Below are positions 1-8,916 of a stretch of 64,000 bases of DNA, in pieces. The notes beneath the pieces were generated by a model. It ran no database searches. It saw only the letters and a list, made by a program, of their open reading frames with translations, and had not been told where the DNA came from. The stretch lies in contig NZ_JBLWTD010000002.1 of assembly GCF_048270265.1 (NCBI RefSeq), positions 102,017 through 166,016 on the forward strand, in the 5' to 3' direction. Both the position numbers and the translations under genes were made by a program. Source of the DNA: Maricaulis sp048270265. GTDB lineage: Bacteria; Pseudomonadota; Alphaproteobacteria; Caulobacterales; Maricaulaceae. The stretch's first letter is position 1; every line of letters starts with the position of its first letter.

Positions 1-604
1 GGCGGTAAAATCCCAGCTCTGGAAGACGCCGCGCCAACCTCTCGTCCTGGGACGGGTTGTCGAGAGGAACGGAGCCTCGCTCGGAATCCGGGCTGGGATT
101 GTATCGAAACCGGCTGGCGGCGGCCCACGCGCGAGCGCGAACTCCCGGCAGCCAGTGGCTCGCGGCGAGTTCTGACAGACGGGCAACGTCCTCAGCGCCT
201 CCCAGCAGAGCGATGGCATCAATCGCTGCCAGAGTTTCAAACCAGTCGCCTGAATCGAGATGCTCGCGCACTTCGGGCAAGCTTTCTGTGTCGCCGAAAT
301 GACCCAAGACCCGAAGTGCTGCAGTTCGCGCGAGTAGATCCGGGTGATCAAGGAGCGGCCGGATCGCCGCAGCCGCGGCCTCACCGTCCCACCCCAGTGC
401 GGCGAGGTCATTCATGCAGTCCTGGAAGCTGTATGAAGCCACTAGCGCCTCCGGCTCGGGTTCACTCGCGACCAGGCTGGGCAATGGTTCCGCAAAATCG
501 CTTAGATCGTCCACATGCTTCACGCATTCCTCCGCCCAGTGCAGCAGGGCCGGCGCATCGGCGTTTGCGAGCTGCAAGTATGCGGCGGCGATCAGGCTCA
601 GCAT
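1..604 (-). CDS. HEAT-repeat-like protein, 3' part outside window
   Basis: This reading frame starts at an ATG at 604 and stays open to the window edge, about 201 codons without a stop. An AAGGA ribosome site lies 9 bases before the ATG, and an in-frame stop lies upstream. The visible protein is helical and acidic with leucine/alanine-rich repeats (for example LLDHPDLLARTAALRVLGHF and LDSGDWFETLAAIDAIALLG), the look of HEAT or armadillo-type repeats, which bind other proteins. No catalytic motif is seen. The C-terminus lies to the left of the window. The repeat assignment is a pattern call; the function is unknown. Confidence 0.6.
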   Translation of the reverse strand, partial: MLSLIAAAYLQLANADAPALLHWAEECVKHVDDLSDFAEPLPSLVASEPEPEALVASYSFQDCMNDLAALGWDGEAAAAAIRPLLDHPDLLARTAALRVLGHFGDTESLPEVREHLDSGDWFETLAAIDAIALLGGAEDVARLSELAASHWLPGVRARAWAAASRFRYNPSPDSERGSVPLDNPSQDERLARRLPELGFYR

Positions 605-738
605 GTTCAGATCCTTCAGGTGAATGCGGCTTTGAAACGACTTAAGCGCGAGATAGCGCTGGTATCAAGCACGGCGTGGCCTTGGCGAGGATGCTGGAAC
701 CGGCTATCTCCGACCCGACACCCCCGCAGGAGACATGC

Positions 739-1401
739 ATGACCCCGATTGATGGCCCCCGCCTTGCCCCGCGTGACGGACAGCCGCCGCGCAAGCTGGT
801 GATTTTCCTGCATGGCTATGGCTCCAATGGCGATGACCTGATCGGGCTGGGCCAGCACTGGGCGCCCGCCCTGCCGCATGTGCAATGGGTCTCCCCGAAT
901 GCGCCTGAAGCCGTGCCGGGCGCGCCGAATGGCTATCAATGGTTCCCGATCTCCAATCTCGACCCCGAGCGCATCGAGGCCGGCGCCGCGATGGCCGGGC
1001 CGGTCATCGACCGTTTCATCGACCAGGAACTGGCGCGCTACCGTCTGACCGAAGCCGATCTGGTGCTGTGCGGCTTCTCCCAGGGCACGATGCTGTCCCT
1101 GCAGGCCGGGCTGCGCCGCGAGCGGCCGCTGGCGGGTATCCTCGGCTTTTCCGGCGCCCTGCCGGGCGGGCCGAAGTTGAAGGAAGAGATGCGCTCCAAA
1201 CCACCTGTCATGCTGATCCATGGCGACCAGGACCCGGTCCTGCCGCTCGGTTTCATGTTCGATGCGCTGGAAAATCTCGCCCAGGCCGGACACGGCGCGC
1301 AATGGCATATCTCCCAGGGCCTGCCGCACTCGATCGGCCAGGACGGGCTGCAGCTCGGCGAGCATTTTCTCAAGGCCGCGTTGTCGGGTCGCTATCGCTG
1401 A
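739..1401 (+). CDS. Carboxylesterase/phospholipase family alpha/beta hydrolase
   Basis: A 220-residue cytoplasmic serine esterase of the carboxylesterase/phospholipase (YpfH/Est2-like) family, which hydrolyses short-chain carboxyl or lysophospholipid esters. The oxyanion-hole strand HGYGSNG is at about 25-31, the nucleophile elbow GFSQG puts Ser at 114, Asp at 165 lies in HGDQDPV, and His at 197 in LPHSI, so the triad is complete. The frame can be read from 676, but the ATG at 739 has a GGAGA site 6 bases before it and gives the usual family length. It stands alone on the plus strand. The natural substrate cannot be told from sequence. Confidence 0.88.
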   Translation: MTPIDGPRLAPRDGQPPRKLVIFLHGYGSNGDDLIGLGQHWAPALPHVQWVSPNAPEAVPGAPNGYQWFPISNLDPERIEAGAAMAGPVIDRFIDQELARYRLTEADLVLCGFSQGTMLSLQAGLRRERPLAGILGFSGALPGGPKLKEEMRSKPPVMLIHGDQDPVLPLGFMFDALENLAQAGHGAQWHISQGLPHSIGQDGLQLGEHFLKAALSGRYR

Positions 1402-1612
1402 GGGCCACGCGCCGCTACGCCGTGACGCACCCGCTGTGGCCTTGATGTCATAGGCGTGTCACCGAAACAGGCGTAAACTTTTCTCCAAGGACACATGTTC
1501 CGATTCGCCTTCGGGCGGACGGCCAGTCCAAGGAGGTGCGTTTTCAGGACGATCGTCCGGGATACATCCTCCCCCCGCGGCCCCCGGGCCGTGACACAAA
1601 GGGGAGGCGGCC

Positions 1613-2200
1613 ATGCAGGTGCTTGCTAAAGCCCCGCAGGGATGGCCCTGTCTGGTGCTGAATGCGGATTTCCAGCCGCTCAGCTATTGGCCGCTCTCGA
1701 CCTGGCCCTGGCAGGAAGCGGTCAAGAATGTCTTCCTCGAACGCGTCGCCATCGTCTCCAATTACGAGGACGTGGTGCACTCCCCGACTTTCGAGATGCA
1801 CGTCCCCTCGGTCGTGGCCCTGCGCGATTACGTCGCCCTCGACCGCACCCCCGCCTTCACCCGCTATAATGTCTGGCTGCGCGACGGTTTCAGATGCGCC
1901 TATTGCGGCGCCGGCGGCCATGGCGGCAGCGAACCGGGCACCGAACGCCTCACCTTCGACCATGTCATCCCGCGCCGCGCCGGCGGCAAGACGAGCTGGG
2001 AAAACATCGTCGCCGCCTGCAGCCCCTGCAATCTGAAAAAGGGCGGCCGCACCCCGCGTGAAGCCCACATGCCCCTCAAACGTCCGCCCCAACGCCCGAC
2101 CATGTACGAGCTCCAGGCCCAGGGCCGCCGCTTCCCGCCCAAGTTTCTGCACGAGAGCTGGCTGGATTATCTGTATTGGGATGTGGAGCTGGAGCGGTAG
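1613..2200 (+). CDS. HNH endonuclease
   Basis: A 195-residue HNH nuclease of the type widespread in alphaproteobacterial and cyanobacterial chromosomes. The N-terminal half (LVLNADFQPLSYWPLS) is the conserved family start. The nuclease core follows: zinc pair CAYC near residue 97, the catalytic DHVIPRRAGG near 121, then CSPCNLKKGG near 141, matching the H-N-H beta-beta-alpha-metal fold with a structural zinc. A GGGGAGG ribosome site precedes the ATG. No methyltransferase or phage gene is adjacent, so this is probably a housekeeping DNA-processing nuclease rather than a restriction enzyme; its role is not established. Confidence 0.85.
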   Translation: MQVLAKAPQGWPCLVLNADFQPLSYWPLSTWPWQEAVKNVFLERVAIVSNYEDVVHSPTFEMHVPSVVALRDYVALDRTPAFTRYNVWLRDGFRCAYCGAGGHGGSEPGTERLTFDHVIPRRAGGKTSWENIVAACSPCNLKKGGRTPREAHMPLKRPPQRPTMYELQAQGRRFPPKFLHESWLDYLYWDVELER

Positions 2201-2234
2201 GGGGGCAAATCTCCGCCCTCTCCAACCCTGGCCC

Positions 2235-2317
2235 CGTCATCCCGACGAAAGTCGGGACCTCGATTTCACGGGCTCCGCACTTATCGCGTCGAGGTCCTGA
2301 CTTTCGTCAGGATGACG
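2235..2317. repeat. 83-bp REP/BIME-like double palindrome, copy 1
   Basis: Two arms of about 29 bases starting CGTCATCC and ending GGATGACG face each other around a short centre. Each arm also folds on itself (CCGACGAAAGTCGG in the left arm, CCTGACTTTCGTCAGG in the right). It lies between two convergent genes and may serve as a bidirectional terminator. A second copy of the same length is at 4191-4273. Confidence 0.75.
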
Positions 2318-2348
2318 ACGTTGAAGGTTATTTGAGCGTCTACTCGCG

Positions 2349-3392
2349 CTACCCCCGCCGCAAAATCCGCAATACCCGGTCATAGACCACCTCCGTCGCC
2401 GTCCATGTATTCCCGCCGCTCGTATTGACGAACTGCACCACCACGGCGTCGATATCGGGGTGGTAGCGGGCGATGCTGGAATAGCCGGCGACGAGGCCCG
2501 TATGGCCGTATTCATAGACGGAGGAATAGATCGCCTGTTCCTCGTCGGTGAGGAGCGAGCCGTCATTGAGGGCGCGCAGGAAGATGCCGGTGTCTTCAGC
2601 GCTGGCGACCATAGTGCCGCCGGGGGCATGGTGGACGCGTGAGCGGAAATTCTCCTCCGGCCAGCCCGGATCATAGCCGCCGGGGATGCGCTCGATATCG
2701 ACATCATCCACCGAGGCGAAAGTGTTGGTCAGACCGAGCGGGTCGAGGATCTCGCTGCGGATGAATTGCTGGTGCGGATAGCCCAGGGTCTGGTCGAGGA
2801 TATTGCCGATCAGCAGGTAATTCGTGTTGGAGTATTGATAGCGCGTGCCGGGCTCGAACTCGGCCGGATCATCAAACACCAGCGCCAGATAGTCATTCAC
2901 CTCGCCCGAGGTGATCGCCCAGCGATCGGGATCCTCAACCCAGTTGGGGATGCCGCTGCGGTGCTGCAGCAGCAAGCGCAGCGTGATCCGGTCGGCATTG
3001 GCGAGCCGGCCCGCCAGATCGGGGAAGTAGTCGGCGACGGTGTCGTCGAGATCCAGCCGGCCGTCAGCGACCAGCATCACGGTCGCCGTCGCCATATAGA
3101 GTTTGGAAATGCTGGCGATCTTGAATAGGGCGTGCGGATCGGCGGGGATGCGCGCCTCGCGGTCAAACCATCCCGCGGCATGGAATTCCGGCTCGTGACC
3201 GGCGCGGTCGACATAGACGATGATGCCGTCGAGTCCGTAATCGGGGGCGGCATCGACCTGGTCCTGGACGGTGGCCGGCAGGGGCATGAGATAGCCGATG
3301 GCGGCGCGCCAGGGGGCGAAAAGATAGAGGCTGCCGACCGTCACCAGCGCGGCGCACAGTCTGAGAAGCCAGATGATGACGGGTTTTTTCAT
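2349..3392 (-). CDS. Beta-lactamase-fold serine hydrolase (class C/PBP-like)
   Basis: A 347-residue protein with one N-terminal membrane anchor (about 7-26) and an exported serine beta-lactamase/D-Ala-D-Ala carboxypeptidase fold. The three signature motifs are present: SISK (S94-K97, nucleophile and base), YSN (187-189) and HTG (297-299). Many relatives are esterases or D-aminopeptidases rather than antibiotic-resistance enzymes, and nothing here points to true beta-lactamase activity. The gene follows the XRE/2TM regulator by 50 bases on the same strand, so the two are probably cotranscribed and the regulator may control it. Confidence 0.85.
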   Translation of the reverse strand: MKKPVIIWLLRLCAALVTVGSLYLFAPWRAAIGYLMPLPATVQDQVDAAPDYGLDGIIVYVDRAGHEPEFHAAGWFDREARIPADPHALFKIASISKLYMATATVMLVADGRLDLDDTVADYFPDLAGRLANADRITLRLLLQHRSGIPNWVEDPDRWAITSGEVNDYLALVFDDPAEFEPGTRYQYSNTNYLLIGNILDQTLGYPHQQFIRSEILDPLGLTNTFASVDDVDIERIPGGYDPGWPEENFRSRVHHAPGGTMVASAEDTGIFLRALNDGSLLTDEEQAIYSSVYEYGHTGLVAGYSSIARYHPDIDAVVVQFVNTSGGNTWTATEVVYDRVLRILRRG

Positions 3393-3442
3393 GGCTGCAA
3401 TGTCCGTATTTCCGCCGCGCCTGCTTCAGCGGGCGGGTGCCC

Positions 3443-3883
3443 TCAATCGTCCATATGGCGGGTGATGAGTTCGATGAGGATCACCGTCACGGCATGGGCC
3501 GTCAATGCGACCGTCCACCAGACCAGGGGCCATTTCATCACGAAACTGCCCGCGGCCAGGCAGATGGCGGTGAACAGGACCAGCCCGAGACCATAGGCAG
3601 CGCAATGGATCCACAGGATCAGGCGCGCGCCGGCTCTGACTTTGACATTCCGCCGTTGGACGATGCCCGTCGCCTCGATCTCCGGGTCGATCATCAGCGC
3701 CATCGCCTCGACATTGAAGGCCGCGGCAAGCGCGGTCAGCGAGTCCCGCGAGGCTTGTTCGCCATTCTCGATCCGCTGCACGGTGCGAAGGCCGATCCCG
3801 GCCAGTTCGGCCAGGTGTTCCTGCGACCAGTGCCGTTCCTCGCGCCAACGTCTGATCTTATCTGCGTCTGTCTTGTAAGCCAT
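3443..3883 (-). CDS. XRE-family regulator with two membrane helices
   Basis: A 146-residue protein with an N-terminal Cro/C1 helix-turn-helix (WSQEHLAELAGIGLRTVQRI, about residues 19-38) followed by two hydrophobic helices in the last 60 residues, a 2TM-type C-terminus. It is therefore probably a membrane-tethered DNA-binding protein. The start has an AGGAG site 6 bases upstream. It is the first gene of a probable two-gene unit with the downstream serine hydrolase. Ligand or signal is unknown. Confidence 0.8.
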   Translation of the reverse strand: MAYKTDADKIRRWREERHWSQEHLAELAGIGLRTVQRIENGEQASRDSLTALAAAFNVEAMALMIDPEIEATGIVQRRNVKVRAGARLILWIHCAAYGLGLVLFTAICLAAGSFVMKWPLVWWTVALTAHAVTVILIELITRHMDD

Positions 3884-4190
3884 ATTTTACTCCTGCCTGG
3901 CTGGGGGTTCCAATGGCTTCCCAAGACCACAGGAACCGGCCCCCGATCCACGCCATCGGCGCGCCATGGCCACGTCAGTCGCACGCCAAAGCCCCGCCAC
4001 GCGCCTGCCAGAGCGCCTGTCCGGCCCCGATTAGACGGTGCACGGCGCGGCGTTTCAAATAAAAAAGGAGAGGCCGCGACGGGGCAGGCTCTCGGTCCGG
4101 TCCGGTTTTCCATGGCGCCGTGAGCTCCCGCGATTTCCGGGTTTTTGCGCGTTGCCACGCGCTTATCCCCGCCCTCTGCCAATTATCCCA

Positions 4191-4273
4191 CGTCATCCCG
4201 GCGAAGGCCGGGACCTCGACGTGACAAGCGCGGAGCCCGGTCTATCGAGGTCCCGGCCTTCGTCGGGATGACG
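4191..4273. repeat. 83-bp REP/BIME-like double palindrome, copy 2
   Basis: Same length and plan as the element at 2235-2317: CGTCATCCCGGCGAAGGCC at the left is mirrored by GGCCTTCGTCGGGATGACG at the right, and each arm can form its own hairpin. The central bases differ between copies, while the arms are conserved. Confidence 0.8.
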
Positions 4274-4501
4274 ATATTTTGGCGATGTTATCCCCACCCC
4301 GCAAACGTGCGCGCATAATCCAGCCGTTCCGGTCGCACGGGAGGCGTGAGCTCAGTCACTTGCGGCGATCGGGAGCGTGGAGCCCATCCGCACGGAGGCG
4401 TGACAGCCCGAGTTCCGGTGGGGCCATGATCGGGGAAGTGAGGCATTAGGGCTCGACCAATCTTCCACGGTCATTTCGAGGCAGGGCCCGCGAGGGACCT
4501 G

Positions 4502-4637
4502 AGTAAATCTCCACGTGCGGGACGTCTCGAATGTCTCAACTATTGATTGCGCTAACCGGCATTCGCCGGCGTCCCGCACACCTCCCAACAAGGGGAGGCC
4601 ACCTCAAACCTCCAGCGGCGAGCCGCGTGGAGATTTT
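4502..4637. repeat. 136-bp structured intergenic repeat, copy A
   Basis: A near-identical 135-bp copy in inverted orientation occupies the last bases of the window (63866-64000). Ends are inverted repeats, AAATCTCCACG at one end and CGTGGAGATTT at the other. Inside are a second inverted pair (GTGCGGGACG / CGTCCCGCAC) and two small hairpins (CCGGCATTCGCCGG and CCTCCCAACAAGGGGAGG). It has the form of a non-coding MITE-like or REP-like element and contains no open frame of its own. Confidence 0.8.
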
Positions 4638-4647
4638 GGTGCTTCCA

Positions 4648-6384
4648 TCAGGGTTGCCGGGCGACACCCTCGCGGCGCGGATCGGCGCCGCCGATCAGCG
4701 TGCCATCCTCGAGCCGCCGCACGATATGGATGCCGGAGATCTCGCCGCGATTGGCGTCCAGCGTGAAACCGAGGCCCTGCAGCCCGGCGAGGATGGCCGG
4801 GTCCATGCCGTTCTCGACCCGCACCACATCGCCATTGGCGACGACATTGGGCAATTCGATCGCATCCTGCGGGGTGAGGCCCCAGTCGAGCATGCCGACC
4901 AGGGTCTTGGCGGTGTAGTCGATGATCGAGGAGCCCCCCGGCGAGCCGGTGGCCAGCACGAATTCACCCTCGGCATCGAACACGATGGTCGGCGACATCG
5001 AGGAGCGCGGCCGCTTGCCGGCGTCCGGCGCATTGGGGATCATCCGTCCTTGCGCATCGACGGGGACGCGCGAGAAATCGGTCAGCTGATTATTGAGGAA
5101 GAAACCCCCGGCCATGCGATGGCTGCCAAAGACACTTTCCACCGTGGTCGTCATCGAGACGACATCGCCATCATTGTCGACGATCACGAAATGGCTGGTG
5201 CCGGGCGAGTCCGGCGTCGCGTCGAAACCGGGCACATGGACACCCTCGGGGATGCCGGCCACGACATGGGGTGTGGCGGTGGTGCCTCTGACCAGGCTGG
5301 CGCGCTGGGTGATGTAGTCATCGGCCAGCAGACCCTCGACAGGGACGGTAACGAAATCGGGATCGGCGATATAGGCGTCGCGGTCGGCATAGGCCAGGCG
5401 CGAGGCCTCGATGAAGCGGCGCCAGCCTTCGACTGTCTCCGGTCCGGTGGCCGCCATGTCATAGGGCTCAAGCAGGCCGAGGATCTCGTTCACCGTCACA
5501 CCGCCCGAGGCCGGCGGCGGCATGCCGCACACTGTCCATTGCCGGTAGGGCCGGCAGATGGCCTCGCGCCGCAGTGCCTGGTAGCCGGCCAGATCGCTGA
5601 CCGTCAGGCCGCCGGGGCGTGGCTCGTCCTGGACCGCGGTGACAATCGCCTCGGCGAGCGGGCCGGAATAGAGATTGCGCCAGTCGGCCGCGATGGCGCG
5701 GGCGCTTGTCGCATAGGCCGGATTGCGCAGCGGATGGCCGACGGGCAGGGGGCTGCCATCCTCGAGGAAGAAATAGTCCCGCGAGGCGGGCCATTCATCG
5801 AGCGGGGTGCGCGGCGCGGTGCCGGCGATCAGCCCGTGCAGGCGTGGCGAGACGGCGAAACCGTTTTCGGCCAGTTCGATGGCGGCGTCGAAACCGTCCG
5901 ACCAGTCCAGTTCGCCATGATCGCCATGGGCCAGGGCCAGCATCGCCACGGCGCCCGGCGCGCCGACGGAATGGCCGGAGAAGACCGCATCGTAAAAGCT
6001 CAGCGGTTGGCCGTTTTCGTCGAGGAAGAGGTCGGGCGAGGCGCTGTCCGGTGCTGTCTCGCGGCCGTCATAGGCGGTGAGAGTGCCGGTCCCGGCGTCG
6101 AAATACAGCATGAAGGCGCCGCCACCGAGGCCGGAGCTTTGTGGCTCGACCAGGCCGAGCACGCTCTGCACCGCGATCGCCGCATCCACCGCATCACCGC
6201 CGGCGCGCAGGGCCTCGAGCCCGGCTTCTACCGCGAGCGGGTTGGCGGCCGCGACCATGGCCTGGCTGGTTCGGGTTTCAGCGGGGGCGCTCGCCGGCGG
6301 GGGGGCGATCTCCGCCGCTTCGCCGCAGGCGGCCAGGCTGAGAGTCGATGCCAGTGCGCTCGCACACAGCAGAAAACGGATCAT
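4648..6384 (-). CDS. ggt: Gamma-glutamyltransferase (lipoprotein)
   Basis: A 578-residue gamma-glutamyltranspeptidase, which cleaves or transfers the gamma-glutamyl group of glutathione in the periplasm. The chosen ATG at 6384 gives a signal peptide ending in a lipobox (SLAAC), so it is probably lipid-anchored; starting at 6477 would put a poor leader in front and run into the divergent gene. The Ntn-hydrolase nucleophile is Thr396 in PGTSHF, where the precursor self-cleaves into large and small subunits. The small subunit has MTTTVESVFGS and GSPGGSSIIDY, which are oxyanion and glutamate-binding segments. It is divergent from the P1 peptidase gene across 65 bases. Confidence 0.92.
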   Translation of the reverse strand: MIRFLLCASALASTLSLAACGEAAEIAPPPASAPAETRTSQAMVAAANPLAVEAGLEALRAGGDAVDAAIAVQSVLGLVEPQSSGLGGGAFMLYFDAGTGTLTAYDGRETAPDSASPDLFLDENGQPLSFYDAVFSGHSVGAPGAVAMLALAHGDHGELDWSDGFDAAIELAENGFAVSPRLHGLIAGTAPRTPLDEWPASRDYFFLEDGSPLPVGHPLRNPAYATSARAIAADWRNLYSGPLAEAIVTAVQDEPRPGGLTVSDLAGYQALRREAICRPYRQWTVCGMPPPASGGVTVNEILGLLEPYDMAATGPETVEGWRRFIEASRLAYADRDAYIADPDFVTVPVEGLLADDYITQRASLVRGTTATPHVVAGIPEGVHVPGFDATPDSPGTSHFVIVDNDGDVVSMTTTVESVFGSHRMAGGFFLNNQLTDFSRVPVDAQGRMIPNAPDAGKRPRSSMSPTIVFDAEGEFVLATGSPGGSSIIDYTAKTLVGMLDWGLTPQDAIELPNVVANGDVVRVENGMDPAILAGLQGLGFTLDANRGEISGIHIVRRLEDGTLIGGADPRREGVARQP

Positions 6385-6449
6385 GGTACTTGCCCCCTGT
6401 CGCAGTCTGGGCACGATAGCGCGAAGCGGCACCAGATGAGAGGCCCTAA

Positions 6450-7451
6450 ATGGCAGTTCCGGGAAAAACCAACACACTGACCGATGTCGCCGGCCTCAAG
6501 GTCGGCCAGGCTGAGGACGTTGCGGTACAGACCGGCGTCACCGTAATCCTGCCTGATGCGCGCGCCGTCTGCGCCGTCGATGTGCGCGGCGGTGGTCCGG
6601 GCACCCGCGAGACCGATGCGCTCGCCGCCCATACCCTGGTCGATGCGGTGGATGCGGTAGTGCTCTCGGGCGGGTCCTCCTACGGGCTTGCCGCGGCTGA
6701 CGGCGTGGCAGCCAGTCTCGGCGCCCGGGGGCGGGGCTTTGAGCTGATGCCGGCTCCGGGCGTGCCGGTCTCGCCGGTCATCCCCTCGGCCATCCTCTAT
6801 GATCTCGCCAATGGCGGCGACAAGGCCTGGGGCGAGGAACCGCCCTATCGCCAGCTCGGCAAGGCGGCGCTGGCGGCGGCTTCGGCTGATGTGCGGCTGG
6901 GCCGTGCCGGGGCCGGCTTTGGCGCCCGCGCCGGATCGCGCCCTGGCGGTACCGGTTCAGCCAGCCTGGTCACCGCGGACGGCATCACCATTGCGGCGCT
7001 GGTCTGTGTCAACAGTTTCGGCTCGGTGACCATGCCGGGCAGTGATGTCTACTGGGCCTGGCCCTGGGAGATTGATGGCGAGTTCGGCGGCGCCCGCCCG
7101 GCCGCGGACTGGTCGGCGACACCGGAAGACTGGGGCGCGGCCAAGATCAATCCCGGTGCCCGCGAGAACACCACCATCGCCTGTATCGCCACCGATGCCG
7201 TCCTGACACCGGGGCAGGCCCAGCGCCTCGCCATCATGGCCCAGGACGGGCTGTCCCGCGCGATCCGCCCGGTGCACACCCCCTTTGACGGTGATGTCGT
7301 CTTCGCCCTGTCGACGGCACAGCAGGACCTGCCGCAACCGGCCGAATTCACCCTGGCGCGGCTCGGTTCACTCGCTGCAGATTGCCTTGCCCGGGCCGTC
7401 GCACGTGGTGTTCATGCAGCCTCGCAAGCCGGTGTGGCAGAGCGGGTCTGA
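6450..7451 (+). CDS. P1-family peptidase (DmpA/NylC-like)
   Basis: A 333-residue self-processing hydrolase of peptidase family S58/P1, whose members include the aminopeptidase DmpA and the nylon-oligomer hydrolase NylC. The precursor is expected to cut itself between Asn240 and Thr241 in ENTTIACIATD, leaving Thr241 as N-terminal nucleophile. The glycine-rich VRGGGPGTRETDAL and LSGGSSYGLAAADGV segments are typical of the family. A GAGAGG site precedes the ATG. No signal peptide is seen, so it is probably cytoplasmic. Substrate is likely a beta- or amide-linked peptide, not determined. Confidence 0.88.
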   Translation: MAVPGKTNTLTDVAGLKVGQAEDVAVQTGVTVILPDARAVCAVDVRGGGPGTRETDALAAHTLVDAVDAVVLSGGSSYGLAAADGVAASLGARGRGFELMPAPGVPVSPVIPSAILYDLANGGDKAWGEEPPYRQLGKAALAAASADVRLGRAGAGFGARAGSRPGGTGSASLVTADGITIAALVCVNSFGSVTMPGSDVYWAWPWEIDGEFGGARPAADWSATPEDWGAAKINPGARENTTIACIATDAVLTPGQAQRLAIMAQDGLSRAIRPVHTPFDGDVVFALSTAQQDLPQPAEFTLARLGSLAADCLARAVARGVHAASQAGVAERV

Positions 7452-7560
7452 GGCGCTGTGCAAGACGTCTGCGTTTGCCGGTTCACGGTACTTGCTTTCG
7501 CAAAGGCTCGCGGTTAGGTTCCGCGCCTCCTCGGGGCAATAGACCTTGAGGACATGGCCT

Positions 7561-7637
7561 GCACCGGTAGCTCAGTTGGATAGAGCACTAGACTACGAAT
7601 CTAGGGGTCGGGAGTTCGAATCTCTCCCGGTGCACCA
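7561..7637 (+). tRNA. tRNA-Arg (anticodon ACG)
   Basis: The acceptor stem GCACCGG (7561-7567) pairs with CCGGTGC (7627-7633), followed by A and an encoded CCA. The anticodon stem CTAGA/TCTAG closes the loop CTACGAA, giving anticodon ACG (inosine-34 reading of CGN arginine codons). The T arm GGGAG TTCGAAT CTCCC is intact. Its 3' half is the target of the genomic island that follows. Confidence 0.97.
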
Positions 7638-7641
7638 TTTT
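7590..7641 (+). other. attL, 52-bp direct repeat in tRNA-Arg
   Basis: From the anticodon stem to four T residues past CCA, these 52 bases recur exactly at 18474-18525. This is the usual attachment-site arrangement for a tyrosine-recombinase island inserted into a tRNA gene: the left copy is part of the intact tRNA. Confidence 0.93.
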
Positions 7642-7702
7642 TTCCTTTAAAATCAAATGAATATATCGATCAGAAATTTCGGTCGATATCGAGATTTGTC
7701 CC

Positions 7703-7720
7703 GCGGAAACACAACGGAAA
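7703..7720 (+). promoter_or_regulatory. Candidate integrase arm-type site (left)
   Basis: CGGAAACACAACGGAAAC is two CGGAAAC words 11 bases apart. The same double word, with one changed base in the spacer, lies at the other island end (18326-18343). Paired short direct repeats just inside both att sites fit the arm sites bound by the N-terminal domain of tyrosine integrases. This is inference from position and symmetry. Confidence 0.55.
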
Positions 7721-7932
7721 CAGCCGAGTGTGAGCCGTTGCGGACGAATTTGGGTGTGGAAAATTGCAGGAAGTCAGATGGGCGCGAGCCTGACAGGACG
7801 AAGTCCTAGATATTTTTCGCCCAATGGACCCAGGTGGTGCCTGCACACGCGCACTTCCCCGTCATTAAAGCCATATGGGTAAGAGAAAGCCGCCCCTCGA
7901 ACTATCAAGGAACGGCTTTCATGTGGCAGTCG

Positions 7933-8127
7933 TCAGGCCGCTTGACCTGGTCTGTTGATATGGAGCCATGCGTCGAGCTCCCTCAGCTCGTATCGGATGT
8001 GACCATTCTCCAACCGAAGGAACTCGGGTCCGCGACCGGTTGTACGCCATGTCTCCAATGTCTTGAATGAGAAGCCGACATATCGGGCGGCTTGCTTGGT
8101 TGTCAGATAACGTTTCTCAGTTTGCAT
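7933..8127 (-). CDS. AlpA/excisionase-like helix-turn-helix protein
   Basis: A protein of about 64 residues with a winged helix-turn-helix of the excisionase/AlpA (HTH_17) type: YLTTKQAARYVGFSFKTLET, then GRGPEFLRLENGHIRYELRELDAWL, the standard wing. The frame is open to 8202, but the second of two ATG codons (8127) lies 5 bases after an AGGAG site, so I start it there. It sits just inside attL. Such proteins act as recombination directionality factors or activate the integrase promoter, so excision control of this island is the likely job. Confidence 0.8.
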   Translation of the reverse strand: MQTEKRYLTTKQAARYVGFSFKTLETWRTTGRGPEFLRLENGHIRYELRELDAWLHINRPGQAA

Positions 8128-8409
8128 CATGTCTCCTCGACTTAAGTTAATGATAGCGTCGCCTGATGACGACCTCGCAATCAAAACATGTCGTGGATGC
8201 AATGTCCTTGGGGAAATTTCTTCATTATTCGCCTACTGAATCAAACACTTAAAAAAGTCCACCCCCGAAAATTCCCCAAATAGTTGTGCGCCGCGCCGCA
8301 GTTTCGTCTTTAGCGGGAGGGGTGTGATAGGGTTTGTTAGGATGCGTCAAGCGTACACACCTCAATATCAATCTGATAAAATAAAGAAATCGGAAAATAT
8401 AATGTAAGT

Positions 8410-8916
8410 GTGACGAAAGTGGCAAACCAGATACTCGATGATTACGGAATGGACTTCAACACACCCGTGATGCGGACAGCGGTGATTGAGTGGATCGAGG
8501 GGGAGCGTTGTGATGTCGCCATTACCTTGGCTTTCAACAAGTCGATGCACCTTGATATTGCGCTGAAACGGCTGTCGCAGTGGCTGTATCAATTCGAGCA
8601 CGAAATTCGGAGGTGCCGCCCGAGCCGACTTCCCAAAGACAAGCGGCTTCTCGCGTTCGTAGTCCCTGAACACCAAGCCTCAAATATCCACTTCCATTTG
8701 GCGATCCGATTGATTGACGGCGAAGACGTGACTCCAGCCAATCTTGATCACTTCTTGGAGGTAGGGAAACGGTTATGGCGTCAGCTTCAACCGACCGGAA
8801 CTTGCGATCTTAAGCGCATTTATGATGGGCGCGGCTGGGCCCGCTACATCACAAAAGATCACTACAAATGCGGGACAGAGCTGATCCTGAGTCACGATTT
8901 TCACCCTGCGGGGTAG
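8410..8916 (+). CDS. HUH-nuclease-like replication/nicking protein
   Basis: A 168-residue protein starting at a GTG; no ATG lies upstream before the in-frame stop. Two features suggest a small single-strand nicking enzyme of the HUH class: SNIHFHLAI, with H94-F-H96 inside a predicted beta strand, and the downstream helix ARYITKDHYK, where Y146 and K149 stand as in the Y-x-x-K catalytic tyrosine motif. Short proteins of this plan occur in bacterial islands and filamentous phages as replication-associated nucleases. Similarity searching was not possible, so the family is a motif-based call. No relaxosome or plasmid genes are nearby. Confidence 0.55.
   Translation: MTKVANQILDDYGMDFNTPVMRTAVIEWIEGERCDVAITLAFNKSMHLDIALKRLSQWLYQFEHEIRRCRPSRLPKDKRLLAFVVPEHQASNIHFHLAIRLIDGEDVTPANLDHFLEVGKRLWRQLQPTGTCDLKRIYDGRGWARYITKDHYKCGTELILSHDFHPAG

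Larger units (their letters stand above)
3884..4647. other. Gene-poor intergenic stretch with repeats
   Basis: No convincing coding frame was found in this 764-base stretch. It holds the second 83-bp palindrome (4191-4273) and the 136-bp structured repeat (4502-4637). The rest is unremarkable; part of it may carry the promoter of the XRE gene next to 3883. Confidence 0.6.

Noticed and set aside
4531..6480. 649-codon open frame opposite gamma-glutamyltransferase
   Set aside because: It lies antisense to a gene with a complete catalytic signature; GC-rich codon use leaves the opposite strand open. The translation has no domain pattern and is rich in Arg/Gly/His.
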